NCBI RefSeq assembly: GCF_012927125.1
Contig: NZ_JABBFZ010000004.1
Location: 248,001 to 312,000 of the forward strand
From: Paraburkholderia antibiotica
Lineage (GTDB): Bacteria > Pseudomonadota > Gammaproteobacteria > Burkholderiales > Burkholderiaceae
Reading direction: 5' to 3'
Length of the DNA: 64,000 bases
Positions 25,966 to 35,269 of the stretch are shown here, one piece after another (within the stretch, counting starts at the first letter, position 1; the number at the start of each line of letters is the position of its first letter). The position numbers were made by a program, and so were the translations under genes. The notes below the pieces were generated by a model. That model searched no databases and was not told the origin of the DNA. It saw nothing but the letters and a program-made list of their open reading frames with translations.

Positions 25966-28515
25966 TCAAGCCGGCTCGACGACGACCGGAATCGCGACGA
26001 GCTTCGCCTGCCGCTCGGCGGGCGTGGCCGGCCGGATCTGGCCGCGTTCCTCGACGAAGCTCACGTTGCCGTCGGCGTCGCCGCTATTCACGAAGTGCCG
26101 GAAGCGCTTGCGCGTCTGCGGATCGGTGACAGCCTTCTTCCATTCGCACTCGTAGGTGTCGACGACGTTGCGCATCTCCGCTTCGAGTTCCGCGGCGACA
26201 CCGAGCCGGTCGTCGACGATCACGCCGATCAGATAGTCGAGGCCACCTTCAAGGTTGTCGCGCCACACGCTGGTGCGTTGCAGACGATCGGCGGTGCGCA
26301 CGTAGAACATCAGGAAGCGGTCGATATAGCGCACCAGCGTGGCCTTATCGAGGTCCGCCGCGAGCAGTTCCGCGTGGCGCGGCTTCATCCCGCCGTTGCC
26401 GCATACGTACAGGTTCCAGCCCTTCTCGGTGGCGATCACGCCGACGTCCTTGCCCTGCGCTTCCGCGCATTCGCGCGTGCAGCCCGACACGCCGAACTTG
26501 ATCTTGTGCGGCGTGCGCAGCCCCTTGTAGCGATTCTCGAGTTCGACCGCAAGGCCCACCGAATCGCCGACACCGTAGCGGCACCATGTCGAGCCGACAC
26601 ACGACTTCACGGTGCGCAGCGACTTGCCGTACGCGTGGCCCGATTCGAAACCGGCCGCGATCAGCTCTTCCCAGATCAGCGGCAACTGCTCGACGCGCGC
26701 GCCGAACAGATCGACGCGCTGACCGCCGGTGATCTTCGTATAGAGGCCGTATTTCTTCGCGACCTGCGCGACCGCGATCAGCCCGTCGGGCGTCACTTCG
26801 CCACCGGCCATGCGTGGCACCACCGAATACGTGCCATCACGCTGGATGTTCGCGAGGTAGTAGTCGTTGGTGTCCTGCAGCGACGCGTGCTCTTTCTTCA
26901 GCACGAATTCGTTCCAGCACGACGCGAGAATGCTCGCGACCGCGGGCTTGCAGATATCGCAGCCGAGCCCGCGCCCGTGTTTCGCGAGCAGCGCGCCGAA
27001 GCTGCGCAGCCCTTCGACGCGTACGAGGTGATACAACTCCTGGCGCGAATACGGGAAGTGCTCGCAAACATGGTTGTTGACGACCATGCCCTGTTTCTTC
27101 ATCTCGGCCTTCATCACCTGGGTGACGAGCGGCACGCAGCCGCCGCACGAGGTCCCCGCACCGGTCGCGCTCTTCAACGCACCGATGTCGGTCGCGCCGG
27201 CGCACACCGCCGCGCACAGATCGCCCTTCGACACGTTGTTGCACGAGCAGATCTGCGCGGCCGCCGGCAATGCCTCGACGCCGAGCGCCGGCTTCGCGTG
27301 GCCGGCGGCTTGCGGCAGGATCAGGAATTCGGGTGCCTCGGGCAGCTCGATGCGGTTGAGCATCATCTGCAGCAAGGTGCCGTATTCGCTCGCGTCGCCG
27401 ACCATTACCCCGCCGAGCAGATATTTGCCGCAGCCGGACACCACGAGCTTCTTGTAGATCTGCTTGCGTTCATCGCTGAACTGATAGCTGCGACTCTCCG
27501 GCGTGTTGCCGTGCGCGTCGCCGATACTCGCGACGTCGACGCCCATCAGCTTCAGCTTGGTGCTCATGTCGGCGCCGGCGAATTCGGCGCCTTCGTCGTT
27601 CGTGCCCAGCAACTGCTTTGCCACCACACGCGCCATTTCGTAGCCGGGCGCGACAAGGCCGAACAGTTGGCCTTGCCACAGCGCGCATTCGCCGATCGCG
27701 TAGATAGATGGGTCGCTGGTGCGGCACGCGTTGTCGATCACGATGCCGCCGCGCGCGCCGATCTCGAGTCCGCACGCGCGCGCGAGGTCGTCGCGCGGAC
27801 GGATGCCGGCGGAGAACACGATCATGTCGGTGTCGAGGTGGCTGCCGTCGGCGAACTGCATGCGGTGCGTGCCCGCTTCGCCGTCGACGATCTGCGTGGT
27901 GTTCTTCGCGGTATGCACGGTCACGCCGAGTTCTTCGATCCGGCGCTTCAGCACGCGGCCGCCGCCGTCGTCGACCTGCACCGCCATCAGGCGCGGCGCG
28001 AATTCGACCACGTGCGTTTGCAGGCCCATATCGCGCAGCGCTTTCGCGCATTCGAGTCCGAGCAGGCCACCGCCGACCACCGTGCCGGTTTTCGCGTGCT
28101 TGCCGCAAGCGCGCATCGCTTCTAGATCGTCGATAGTTCGGTAGACGAAGCAATCGGCGCGCTCGCGGCCCGGCACCGGCGGCACGAACGGATAGGAGCC
28201 GGTTGCGAACACGAGCCGGTCGTACGACAGCGTTTCGCCGGTCGATACCATTACCGTGCGGGCGTCGCGATCCACCGCGACGGCGCGCGCGTTCAGTTTG
28301 AGCAGCACGTTATGGCGCTCGAAGAAGCCCGGCTCGACGAGCGACAGATCGTCGGCGCTCTTGCCCGCGAAGAATTCGGACAGATGCACGCGATCGTAGG
28401 CCGGTCGCGATTCCTCGCACAGCACCGTGATGTCGAGATCGTGCGGGGCCTGTTGCGCCACGCACTCGATCAGTTTGTGGCCGACCATCCCGTGACCGAT
28501 AACGATGATTTTCAT
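25966..28515 (-). CDS. nirB: NADH-dependent nitrite reductase large subunit NirB
   Basis: 849 residues; reduces nitrite to ammonium in the cytoplasm. Domain order: FAD/NAD(P)-binding pyridine nucleotide oxidoreductase (1 to about 330, starting MKIIVIGHGMVGHKLIE), a BFD-like [2Fe-2S] domain near 418-470 (CSCNNVSKGDLC and SCGGC), the ferredoxin-like half domain, and the sirohaem/[4Fe-4S] domain with C-x5-C (CVGSTWC) and C-x3-C (CTREC) around residues 640-685. All cofactor sites look intact. The start is the ATG at 28515 with AAGGA upstream; the frame continues to 28782 through the leader but that part is not coding, since it contains the terminator hairpin and promoter. First gene of the nitrate assimilation operon. 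Confidence 0.94.
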   Translation of the reverse strand: MKIIVIGHGMVGHKLIECVAQQAPHDLDITVLCEESRPAYDRVHLSEFFAGKSADDLSLVEPGFFERHNVLLKLNARAVAVDRDARTVMVSTGETLSYDRLVFATGSYPFVPPVPGRERADCFVYRTIDDLEAMRACGKHAKTGTVVGGGLLGLECAKALRDMGLQTHVVEFAPRLMAVQVDDGGGRVLKRRIEELGVTVHTAKNTTQIVDGEAGTHRMQFADGSHLDTDMIVFSAGIRPRDDLARACGLEIGARGGIVIDNACRTSDPSIYAIGECALWQGQLFGLVAPGYEMARVVAKQLLGTNDEGAEFAGADMSTKLKLMGVDVASIGDAHGNTPESRSYQFSDERKQIYKKLVVSGCGKYLLGGVMVGDASEYGTLLQMMLNRIELPEAPEFLILPQAAGHAKPALGVEALPAAAQICSCNNVSKGDLCAAVCAGATDIGALKSATGAGTSCGGCVPLVTQVMKAEMKKQGMVVNNHVCEHFPYSRQELYHLVRVEGLRSFGALLAKHGRGLGCDICKPAVASILASCWNEFVLKKEHASLQDTNDYYLANIQRDGTYSVVPRMAGGEVTPDGLIAVAQVAKKYGLYTKITGGQRVDLFGARVEQLPLIWEELIAAGFESGHAYGKSLRTVKSCVGSTWCRYGVGDSVGLAVELENRYKGLRTPHKIKFGVSGCTRECAEAQGKDVGVIATEKGWNLYVCGNGGMKPRHAELLAADLDKATLVRYIDRFLMFYVRTADRLQRTSVWRDNLEGGLDYLIGVIVDDRLGVAAELEAEMRNVVDTYECEWKKAVTDPQTRKRFRHFVNSGDADGNVSFVEERGQIRPATPAERQAKLVAIPVVVEPA

Positions 28516-28560
28516 GAGCGCGCTGTCCTTTGGATCGGGCGGATACGAATGCGATTGCGG

Positions 28561-28615
28561 AAATAAAAACGGCGTCCCGCGAATCCAGCCGAGGGCTGAA
28601 TCCGGGGGACGCCGT
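28561..28615 (-). terminator. terminator hairpin in the nirB leader (attenuator)
   Basis: On the transcript strand ACGGCGTCCC pairs perfectly with GGGACGCCGT (plus-strand arms 28606-28615 and 28569-28578), with a smaller AGCC/GGCT stem inside, followed by TTTTTATTT. This is a complete intrinsic terminator 46 bases before nirB, inside the leader of its own operon. It must be bypassed for expression, as in NasR- or NasT-controlled nitrate operons. No antiterminator gene is in the window. Confidence 0.75.
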
Positions 28616-28696
28616 TGTCCTGTTCGGTGTTGCTGTGGCGCGTGCCGTGCTGCTGCGTGCGCGACGGACCTGCGTTGGCCCGCTGGCAACGCTTTA

Positions 28697-28712
28697 CGCA
28701 AAGGCTGTGCCA
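28697..28712 (-). promoter_or_regulatory. nirBp: sigma-54 promoter of the nirBD-nasA-narK operon
   Basis: The minus strand reads TGGCAC-AGCCT-TTGCG, a near-perfect -24/-12 sequence with the required GG and GC 12 bases apart. It predicts a start near 28686 and a leader of about 170 bases. Confidence 0.75.
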
Positions 28713-28812
28713 TGTTTGGGAAATGGGCCGGAAAGCCTTGTCCGGTGGGGCTTGGCGGGGGCGAGTTCAGATCGAACGCCACGTTGGCGTGCGACGTGTT
28801 CTGAGGCGCGCA

Positions 28813-28829
28813 GGCACAGCGATGGTGCG
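28813..28829 (-). promoter_or_regulatory. NtrC-type enhancer site 1
   Basis: Plus strand gGCACagcgatgGTGCg: GCAC-N7-GTGC, as in the NtrC consensus TGCACC-N5-GGTGCA. It lies about 110 bases upstream of the sigma-54 promoter. Confidence 0.6.
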
Positions 28830-28833
28830 ACGC

Positions 28834-28850
28834 AGCACTGTGCGCGTGCG
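28834..28850 (-). promoter_or_regulatory. NtrC-type enhancer site 2
   Basis: A second GCAC-N7-GTGC (GCACTGTGCGCGTGC) whose centre is 21 bases, two helical turns, from site 1, the arrangement used for cooperative NtrC binding. Confidence 0.55.
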
Positions 28851-28931
28851 AATTCAGGGTTGTACAGCTCGATACACGATGTCCTTGCGGACCTCGTTCT
28901 ACGCGACGCTGTCAGTCGCTTTCGCTACGAC

Positions 28932-29825
28932 TCAATCGCCGAACCCCAACTCGGCTTCGGCCTGCTGCCCCACCCGCAGCCACGCGCCCGCCCCGCTCGC
29001 GATCAGCGCGTTGTTGCCGAACGTCACCGCGCCGTCGAAGCGCGCGCTGACGCGATAGCCGAGCATCGTGTCGGTCGGCTCGTTCGGCCAGTCGGGATCG
29101 GGCGCGCCGCGGGCCTGATCGATCGTCGGCATCGGGCAGCGCGAGCACAGCTTGACGAGGCGTAGCTCGACACGCGATGCGTCGGGCGCGCCGGCGGTGG
29201 CATTCGTGTCGACGATTAGCGTCTCCACGTAGTCCTCTTCGTACGCATCGAGACCCGCGAGCACGATATTCGGCCGGAAGCGATCGATCCTGATCGACGG
29301 CGCCCCCTTGCTGTTCAGCCGCGCGTTCAGATCGTCGAGCGACGCCTGACCGACCACCAGCAGCGGAAAACCGTCGGCGAAAAACGTCGTGGCGCCGCCG
29401 GTGCTGTCGGTGTAATCGCGATCGACGATGCGCTCGCGCTGCGGATCGAAACGCAGCAGCCGCGCCTGCAGGCCGAGGAATTCGCTGAACCACGCGGCGG
29501 CTTCGTCGCCGGTGTCGAGCCCGTAGGCCGCATCGCGCCAGACCGCGGTATCGACCCTCGGCGCCGCCGCGAGCCGCGTGGCGTCGAGCGGCGTGCGCAA
29601 TTCGCGCATGCCCGGCGCGCGCACGATCAGATCCTCGGCGCCGAGTTCGACCTGGATCAACGCCATGCGCGGATACGCGCGTTGCGTGAGCATCGCGCCG
29701 TGCGGATCGGTGATCATCCAGTAGCGATCGTATTCGAGGCCCGTCGCCAGCAGGCGCGCCTCGTTAAGCGCGATGCCCGCGCAGGACTTGATCGGATAAA
29801 CGAACAGCTCGCTAATGGTCGGCAT
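28932..29825 (-). CDS. MOSC-domain molybdenum-cofactor protein (mARC-like)
   Basis: 297 residues. The N-terminal MOSC_N beta-barrel (SELFVYPIKSCAGIALNEARLLATGLEYDRYWMITD) is followed by the MOSC domain with FPLLVVGQASLDDLN, RFRPNIVLAG and the Cys region LVKLCSRCPMPTIDQARG. In mARC and YcbX proteins a Cys in the MOSC domain binds the molybdenum cofactor, and they reduce N-hydroxylated compounds with an electron-donor partner. YcbX carries its own 2Fe-2S domain at the C-terminus; this protein ends before that. It lies upstream of the nitrate operon's control region and is transcribed towards it, but the sigma-54 promoter between them argues for separate control. Confidence 0.85.
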   Translation of the reverse strand: MPTISELFVYPIKSCAGIALNEARLLATGLEYDRYWMITDPHGAMLTQRAYPRMALIQVELGAEDLIVRAPGMRELRTPLDATRLAAAPRVDTAVWRDAAYGLDTGDEAAAWFSEFLGLQARLLRFDPQRERIVDRDYTDSTGGATTFFADGFPLLVVGQASLDDLNARLNSKGAPSIRIDRFRPNIVLAGLDAYEEDYVETLIVDTNATAGAPDASRVELRLVKLCSRCPMPTIDQARGAPDPDWPNEPTDTMLGYRVSARFDGAVTFGNNALIASGAGAWLRVGQQAEAELGFGD

Positions 29826-30149
29826 GGTGATCGGTACAGTTGATGGCGCGTGAGCGCGCGGTTTTTCCGTGTTTTCGGCGTAGATGCGATTGTAAAGCGT
29901 TGTAAAGCGCGGCGCGGCGCGTGTGCCGATGCCGGCGATCGGCGCCTCGTCGACGACCGCCCAGGGAAGCCGCCGTTTCGCGAGCGCGCGCCTGCAAGTA
30001 GAATCTTCGGATCAGACGCGCGCCGCCAGGCCGCGCCACGCCTGCTTCAGGACATGGCAGGCACCGCAGGCCTTGCAGTCACTGAGCGAGCGGTCACTGG
30101 ATAGAACCCGTAGAAGCCTCCTTCCCATCATCGAGACAGGAAAATCATT
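29826..30149. other. divergent intergenic region MOSC / GlcG-like
   Basis: 324 bases between two divergent starts. The only repeat seen is a tandem TTGTAAAGCG at 29890-29899 and 29900-29909. Promoters for both genes should lie here, but I could not assign them. Confidence 0.35.
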
Positions 30150-30554
30150 ATGCTGAGCAAACCCGTGTTGAGCGTGGCCGAAACAACCCGCATCCTCGAC
30201 GCCGCGCGCGCGGAAGCCGAGAAGAACCATTGGGCCGTCGCGATCGTGGTCTCCGACGACGGCGGCCATCCGCTCGCGCTGCTGCGTCTGGACGGCGCGG
30301 CGCCGTCGACCACCTACATCGCGACCGAAAAAGCCCGCACCGCGGCGCTCGGCCGGCGCGAAACCAAGGTCTACGAAGACATGATCAACAACGGCCGCAC
30401 CGCGTTTCTCAGCGCGCCGTTGCTCGGCACGCTCGAAGGCGGCGTGCCGGTGAGCGTCGACGGCCACGTGATCGGCGCGGTCGGCGTGTCGGGCGTCAAG
30501 TCGGAGCAGGATGCGCAGATCGCGAAGGCCGGCATTCAGGCGCTTGGCGTGTAA
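30150..30554 (+). CDS. GlcG/HbpS-family protein
   Basis: 134 residues, a single PF03928-type domain: LSVAETTRILDAARAEAEKNHWAVAIVVSDDGGHPLALLRLDGA, then the end segment GGVPVSVDGHVIGAVGVSGVKSEQDAQIAKAG. Family members bind haem or small ligands (HbpS) or are encoded with glycolate oxidase genes (GlcG), with no established enzymatic role. It lies 66 bases before malate synthase G and on the same strand, like glcG-glcB in E. coli, so a role in glycolate/glyoxylate use is a fair inference. No glcDEF genes are present here. Confidence 0.85.
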   Translation: MLSKPVLSVAETTRILDAARAEAEKNHWAVAIVVSDDGGHPLALLRLDGAAPSTTYIATEKARTAALGRRETKVYEDMINNGRTAFLSAPLLGTLEGGVPVSVDGHVIGAVGVSGVKSEQDAQIAKAGIQALGV

Positions 30555-30620
30555 CTGGTAACCCGTGGCACAACGAGGACCGATGCCCCCACACCGGTCC
30601 CATAACAGATGGAGCAGTCG

Positions 30621-32795
30621 ATGACTCAGATGAACCCGCGCGGCGGACTGCAGGTCGCCGCCAACCTCGACCAGTTTGTCGAAACCGAAGCCCTGCCCGG
30701 CAGCGGAATCGACAGCGCAGCTTTCTGGTCGGGTTTCGACGCCCTCGTTCACGAGCTGGCGCCAAAGAACCGTGCGCTGCTCGCCGAGCGCGACCGCCTG
30801 CAAACCGAACTCGACAACTGGCATCGGGCCAATCCGGGCCCGGTACGCGACCTGCGCGCGTACCGCGCGTTTCTCGAAGGCATCGGCTACATCGTGCCCG
30901 TGCCCGCCAGCGTCAAAGCCACGACCGACCACGTGGACAGCGAAATCGCCGAACAGGCCGGCCCGCAGCTGGTCGTGCCGCTGTCGAACCAGCGCTATGC
31001 GCTGAACGCCGCGAACGCGCGTTGGGGCAGCCTGTACGACGCGCTGTACGGCACCGACGCGATCCCCGAAACCGGTGGCGCGGAAAAGCAGAAAGGCTTC
31101 AACCCGGTGCGCGGCGCCGCGGTGATCGCGTTCGCGCGCAAGTTCCTCGATCAGGCCGCGCCGCTCGCGAACGGCTCGCATGCGGACGCGACGCGTTATA
31201 GCGTCGAGGGCGGCCAGCTGGTCGTCGCGCTGAAGAACGGTACGAGCGCGCTGAAAACGCCCGCGCAGTTCGTCGGCTATCAGGGCGACGCGAGCGCGCC
31301 GTCGGCGGTGCTCGTCAAGCACAACGGCCTGCACGTCGAAATCCAGATCGATGCGAACGATTCGATCGGCAAGACCGATTCGGCGCACGTGAAAGATGTG
31401 GTCGTCGAAGCGGCGGTCAGCACGATCATCGACTGCGAGGACTCGGTCGCGGCCGTCGACGCCGACGACAAGGTGCAGCTCTATCGCAACTGGCTCGGCC
31501 TGATGAACGGCGATCTGACCGAAGAGGTCGCGAAGAACGGCAAGACCTTCACGCGCCGGCTCAACGCGGACCGCGAATACACCGGCGCGGACGGCAAATC
31601 GAAGGTGAAGCTGCACGGCCGCTCGCTGCTGTTCATCCGCAACGTCGGCCATCTGATGACGAATCCGGCCGTGCTGACGAAGGACGGTCACGAGATTCCA
31701 GAAGGGATTCTCGACGCGGTGATCACGACGCTGTGCGCGCTGCGCGATCGTCAGAACAAGCTGAATTCGCGCACCGGCTCGATCTATATCGTGAAGCCGA
31801 AGATGCACGGCCCGGCCGAGGTCGCGTTCGCGAGCGAGTTGTTCGCGCGCGTCGAAGACCTGCTGAAGCTGCCGCGCAACACGATCAAGATGGGCATCAT
31901 GGACGAGGAGCGCCGCACCAGCGTGAACCTGCTCGCCTGTATCGACAAAGCGTCGGAGCGCGTGGCGTTCATCAACACGGGCTTCCTCGATCGCACCGGC
32001 GACGAAATGCACTCGGCGATGGAAGCCGGCCCGATGATGCGCAAGGGCGACATGAAGTCGAGCCGGTGGATCACGTCGTATGAGCGCAGCAATGTGCTGG
32101 TCGGCTTGAGCGCGGGCCTGCGCGGGCGCTCGCAGATCGGCAAGGGCATGTGGGCGATGCCGGATCTGATGCACGCGATGCTCGAACAGAAGATCGCGCA
32201 TCCGAAGGCTGGCGCGAACACCGCGTGGGTGCCCTCGCCGACCGCCGCGACGCTGCACGCGCTGCACTATCACCAGGTCGACGTGCAGGCGGTCCAGCAG
32301 GAACTCGAACGCACCGACTACGCGACGCTGCGCGACGAGTTGCTCGATGGGCTGCTGACGATTCCGGTCGTCGAAAAGGCGCAGTGGAGCGACGACGAAA
32401 TCCGCGCCGAGGTCGACAACAACGCGCAGGGCATTCTCGGCTACGTGGTGCGCTGGATCGACCAGGGCGTCGGCTGCTCGAAGGTGCCGGACATTCACAA
32501 CGTCGGCCTGATGGAAGATCGCGCGACGCTGCGTATTTCGAGTCAGCACATCGCGAACTGGCTGTATCACGGCGTGATCAAACGCGAGCTCGTCGAGGAG
32601 ACGTTCAGGCGGATGGCGAAGGTCGTCGATGCACAGAATGCCGGCGACCCGCTTTATCAACCGATGGCACCGGGCTTCGACACGATCGCGTTCAAGGCGG
32701 CGCAGGCACTGGTGTTCGAGGGGCGGCAGCAACCGAGCGGCTATACCGAGCCGTTGCTGCATAAATTCCGGCTCGAGGTGAAGAAGCTGGGTTGA
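30621..32795 (+). CDS. glcB: malate synthase G
   Basis: 724-residue malate synthase G, which condenses glyoxylate with acetyl-CoA to malate in the cytoplasm. The size is typical of the G isoform (the A isoform is about 530). Features: [19 protein letters not shown], the active-site segment [22 protein letters not shown] with the catalytic Arg/Glu region, [34 protein letters not shown], and the late [45 protein letters not shown] with the acid/base residue near the end. The ATG at 30621 follows GGAG; an upstream in-frame ATG at 30609 lies inside the ribosome site. A strong terminator follows 49 bases after the stop. Confidence 0.95.
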   Translation: MTQMNPRGGLQVAANLDQFVETEALPGSGIDSAAFWSGFDALVHELAPKNRALLAERDRLQTELDNWHRANPGPVRDLRAYRAFLEGIGYIVPVPASVKATTDHVDSEIAEQAGPQLVVPLSNQRYALNAANARWGSLYDALYGTDAIPETGGAEKQKGFNPVRGAAVIAFARKFLDQAAPLANGSHADATRYSVEGGQLVVALKNGTSALKTPAQFVGYQGDASAPSAVLVKHNGLHVEIQIDANDSIGKTDSAHVKDVVVEAAVSTIIDCEDSVAAVDADDKVQLYRNWLGLMNGDLTEEVAKNGKTFTRRLNADREYTGADGKSKVKLHGRSLLFIRNVGHLMTNPAVLTKDGHEIPEGILDAVITTLCALRDRQNKLNSRTGSIYIVKPKMHGPAEVAFASELFARVEDLLKLPRNTIKMGIMDEERRTSVNLLACIDKASERVAFINTGFLDRTGDEMHSAMEAGPMMRKGDMKSSRWITSYERSNVLVGLSAGLRGRSQIGKGMWAMPDLMHAMLEQKIAHPKAGANTAWVPSPTAATLHALHYHQVDVQAVQQELERTDYATLRDELLDGLLTIPVVEKAQWSDDEIRAEVDNNAQGILGYVVRWIDQGVGCSKVPDIHNVGLMEDRATLRISSQHIANWLYHGVIKRELVEETFRRMAKVVDAQNAGDPLYQPMAPGFDTIAFKAAQALVFEGRQQPSGYTEPLLHKFRLEVKKLG

Positions 32796-32843
32796 GGGTG
32801 TGGGGTGGTTTTGCCCCGCTCTCTATCGTTATGAGCTGGCATG

Positions 32844-32873
32844 AAAAACGGGCGCTGCGGCGCCCGTTTTTTT
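32844..32873 (+). terminator. intrinsic terminator of glcB
   Basis: AAAACGGGCGC and GCGCCCGTTTT form a stem around TGCG, followed by a total of seven T. The A tract before it makes it usable on both strands. Confidence 0.9.
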
Positions 32874-33064
32874 GCTGGTGGCTTTTATGTTCTCTACTCT
32901 CCCGCAGACCCCATCAGATTTGACATCTGTCAGGCTTACATCTGTTTGACGGTAAGTCTGTCGACCGGCTTTTGATTTGAAATGAAGCCCAAGAACGAAC
33001 GATAAATATGATTCTTCGCGTGAGCGATCAGCTCAGAGTCTTCTGCCAGAAAGGAAAAAAGCTC

Positions 33065-33634
33065 ATGCGAGAAACCTATTCAAGCGCTGCCTTGGCGCTG
33101 CGCGACGCGTTGCGTCATGCAGTCGAGCGTAGCGCTGCGTCTTCGTTCGGAACGCTGCATCGACGTGTTCCACCCGAATCGGCGCTCACCGGACTGGATG
33201 GAACCGCGCAGGCCGCGCGCATCCGCCGTCAGCTCGAACGTCTCACGCCGTTGTCGTGTGCGTTGCTCGTCGTTGCCCACGCGCCGCGCACGCTGAAATG
33301 TTCGTGCGGTGCGCGTTGCTGCTCCGGCGGCTACCCCAATCCCGAATGGGAACAGGCGATGCATGGGGTGCTGGTGCACGTCACGCCGTTACTTGCGAGG
33401 CGTGCAGCGAATCGGAAGCTGCATCGCGCGATCATTGCGAACGCGCTGACGCGCACGAAGGAAACGACCGTTAGCCTCGCGCAGCGCTGCGGCGTGCATC
33501 CGCATACGGTCGCGACGCACATTCATATCATCGAGGGCGAGCTCATCGGCACGCGTCAGACTGCGGGGCGTTTCGATCACGCTAGCGAATCCATCGATGC
33601 GCTATTGCGTGAAGCAGGCGTCGTCGCCGATTAA
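33065..33634 (+). CDS. small Cys-rich HTH protein, phage-type regulator?
   Basis: 189 residues. The middle has a compact Cys cluster, LKCSCGARCCSGGYPNPEWEQAM (four Cys, likely a zinc site), and the C-terminal half has a helix-turn-helix-like stretch TKETTVSLAQRCGVHPHTVATHIHIIEGELI. The combination CSC-x3-CCSG, NPEW and a C-terminal HTH resembles regulators in Burkholderia prophages, but no other phage gene is near. The ATG at 33065 follows AAAGGAAAAAAGC; an in-frame start at 33008 is possible. A perfect palindrome TGACA-TC-TGTCA lies at 32921-32932 upstream. Function unknown. Confidence 0.55.
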   Translation: MRETYSSAALALRDALRHAVERSAASSFGTLHRRVPPESALTGLDGTAQAARIRRQLERLTPLSCALLVVAHAPRTLKCSCGARCCSGGYPNPEWEQAMHGVLVHVTPLLARRAANRKLHRAIIANALTRTKETTVSLAQRCGVHPHTVATHIHIIEGELIGTRQTAGRFDHASESIDALLREAGVVAD

Positions 33635-33807
33635 GTGCGGGCAATCGTGCGCCTGCCAGGAACGATGCGGCGCATGTGTGAGCGTGCATGACCACATGCA
33701 CCCTACACACCAGACGCTTTAGCCTGATGCAAACATCAGCGAGGAAGGAAGCGTTACCGGACGCAGGAACGGCCCGATTTCGCTTAGCCCACTACCGCCA
33801 GCATGCG

Positions 33808-33846
33808 AAAAAAATCGGGCTGCCGCTCGGTAAGAGCAGACAGCCC
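33808..33846 (-). terminator. intrinsic terminator of galU
   Basis: On the minus strand GGGCTG...CAGCCC with an inner GCTC/GAGC stem, then GATTTTTTT. It lies 77 bases after the galU stop. Confidence 0.8.
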
Positions 33847-33923
33847 GCGTGTCGCTATTCATCGCTATTCACGAAGGAAATCGTGTCGCAACCAGCCCTG
33901 CGCTGGTCACCAACACTTCCCAT

Positions 33924-34841
33924 TCAGGCCGCTTCGGCCGTCAGTTGCCCCGTCGTGCCGCCGAGCACCTCATTCTGCATATACGCCTGCAGATACGCTT
34001 CGAATTCGGCCTTCACTTCCGGATGGCGCAGCGCGAATTCGACCGTCGCCTTCAGATAACCGAGCTTGCTGCCGCAATCGAAGCGCGTGCCGAAGTAGCG
34101 ATACGCGAGTACCTGTTCTTCGGTCAGCAGCGACTGCACCGCGTCGGTCAGTTGCAGTTCGCCGCCCGCGCCCGGCTTGAGCGCGCGGATGTGCTTGAAA
34201 ATCGTCGGCATCAGCACGTAGCGGCCTACCACGCCAAGATTCGACGGCGCCTTGTCCGGCGCCGGCTTTTCGATGATGCCCGACAGCTTGATCACGTTGT
34301 CTTCCCATTCACGGCCGTCGACAACGCCGTACGAGCGACTGTCTTCGCGCGCGATCGTTTCGACGCCGATCACCGAGCTGTGATAGTGGTTGAACGTATC
34401 GACGAGTTGGCTCATCACCGGCTTCGTGCTGTGCAACAGGTCGTCGGCGAGAATCACCGCGAACGGGCTGTCGCCCACCAGCTTCTCGGCGCACAGCACC
34501 GCATGGCCGAGACCGAGCGCTTCGGCCTGACGCACGTAGAAGCAGTCGACGTTGGCCGGCTTGATGCTGCGCACGAGGTCGAGCAGCTTCTGCTTGTTGC
34601 GCGCTTCGAGCTCGGACTCGATCTCGTACGATTTGTCGAAGTGATCTTCGATCGCGCGCTTGCTGCGGCCCGTCACGAAGATCATCTCGGTGATGCCGGC
34701 GGCAATCGCTTCCTCGACCGCGTATTGAATCAGCGGCTTGTCGACGATCGGCAGCATTTCCTTAGGACTTGCTTTGGTAGCCGGCAGGAATCGTGTCCCG
34801 AGGCCCGCTACGGGAAACACGGCTTTGGTGACTTTCAGCAT
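33924..34841 (-). CDS. galU: UTP-glucose-1-phosphate uridylyltransferase (GalU/BceT)
   Basis: 305 residues. Makes UDP-glucose from UTP and glucose-1-phosphate, the donor for the priming glucose and the source of UDP-glucuronate. Motifs: nucleotide loop GLGTRFLPATKASPKEMLP at about 12-30, VTGRSKRAIEDHFD, the catalytic LADDLLH, and the sugar-site segment GIIEKPAPDKAPSNLGVVGRYVL. Start: ATG at 34841 (MLKVTKAVFPVAG as in homologues); the ATG nine bases further upstream is possible. It takes the bceT position at the end of the exopolysaccharide cluster but is transcribed alone, with its own terminator. Confidence 0.93.
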   Translation of the reverse strand: MLKVTKAVFPVAGLGTRFLPATKASPKEMLPIVDKPLIQYAVEEAIAAGITEMIFVTGRSKRAIEDHFDKSYEIESELEARNKQKLLDLVRSIKPANVDCFYVRQAEALGLGHAVLCAEKLVGDSPFAVILADDLLHSTKPVMSQLVDTFNHYHSSVIGVETIAREDSRSYGVVDGREWEDNVIKLSGIIEKPAPDKAPSNLGVVGRYVLMPTIFKHIRALKPGAGGELQLTDAVQSLLTEEQVLAYRYFGTRFDCGSKLGYLKATVEFALRHPEVKAEFEAYLQAYMQNEVLGGTTGQLTAEAA

Positions 34842-35125
34842 GGTAGGCATTCCCACATCGGTTAGAAGTTGGTGTGTTCGCGGACCTGGCGGCCAATCGG
34901 TATCGGCGCAAGACCGGCAACAAAACTGGCCAGATTCACGCGCGGATTTTTCGCCAATCTGAATCAATAATCCGGCTTATTCACAATATGCCAAATGATG
35001 CGTAAATAGGGAAATTATTACATATCCATTGGCATGAAATTGACGAATAAATCCGAAACTTTTACATGCCGCACAACGACGGGCGACTGGTTCGGCCCGA
35101 CCGGGCGCAAACGCCCGGCCGCTCG

Positions 35126-35269
35126 TCATTCCTGATCGTCGACCGGCGGCAGCTTGCCCGGATTCATCCGGTAACGGCGGATTGGCTCGTTGCGCAGGGC
35201 GTCGCGGTACGCGGAGGCGGCGATCAGGATCAGCAGCACCGCAATGCCGGCAAGTAAATGAAGGTTCAT
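35126..35269 (-). CDS. 47-residue single-span membrane protein
   Basis: A short frame starting with ATG at 35269 behind a good GAGGTGAAG site encodes MNLHLLAGIAVLLILIAAS (a membrane span of about 17 residues) followed by AYRDALRNEPIRRYRMNPGK and an acidic end. A GC-rich stem (CCGGGCG/CGCCCGG at 35101-35118) follows the stop, without a T run. It is divergent from the bceS acyltransferase and stands alone upstream of galU on the same strand. Too small for homology claims; it could be a regulator or helper of the polysaccharide apparatus, or an unrelated stress peptide. Confidence 0.6.
   Translation of the reverse strand: MNLHLLAGIAVLLILIAASAYRDALRNEPIRRYRMNPGKLPPVDDQE

Noticed and set aside
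25651..28125. An 824-residue plus-strand frame opposite nirD and nirB
   Set aside because: Spans two real genes and their spacer on the other strand; composition typical of antisense frames.
29890..29909. Tandem TTGTAAAGCG repeat
   Set aside because: Only two 10-bp copies in a promoter region; too short to call an iteron or repeat array.
30012..32762. A 916-residue minus-strand frame opposite glcB
   Set aside because: Crosses three plus-strand features and is Arg/Val/His-rich; glcB is a clear gene.
35066..35257. A 63-residue plus-strand frame between galU and bceS
   Set aside because: No ribosome site and no hydrophobic or domain pattern; the opposite strand has a better small gene.
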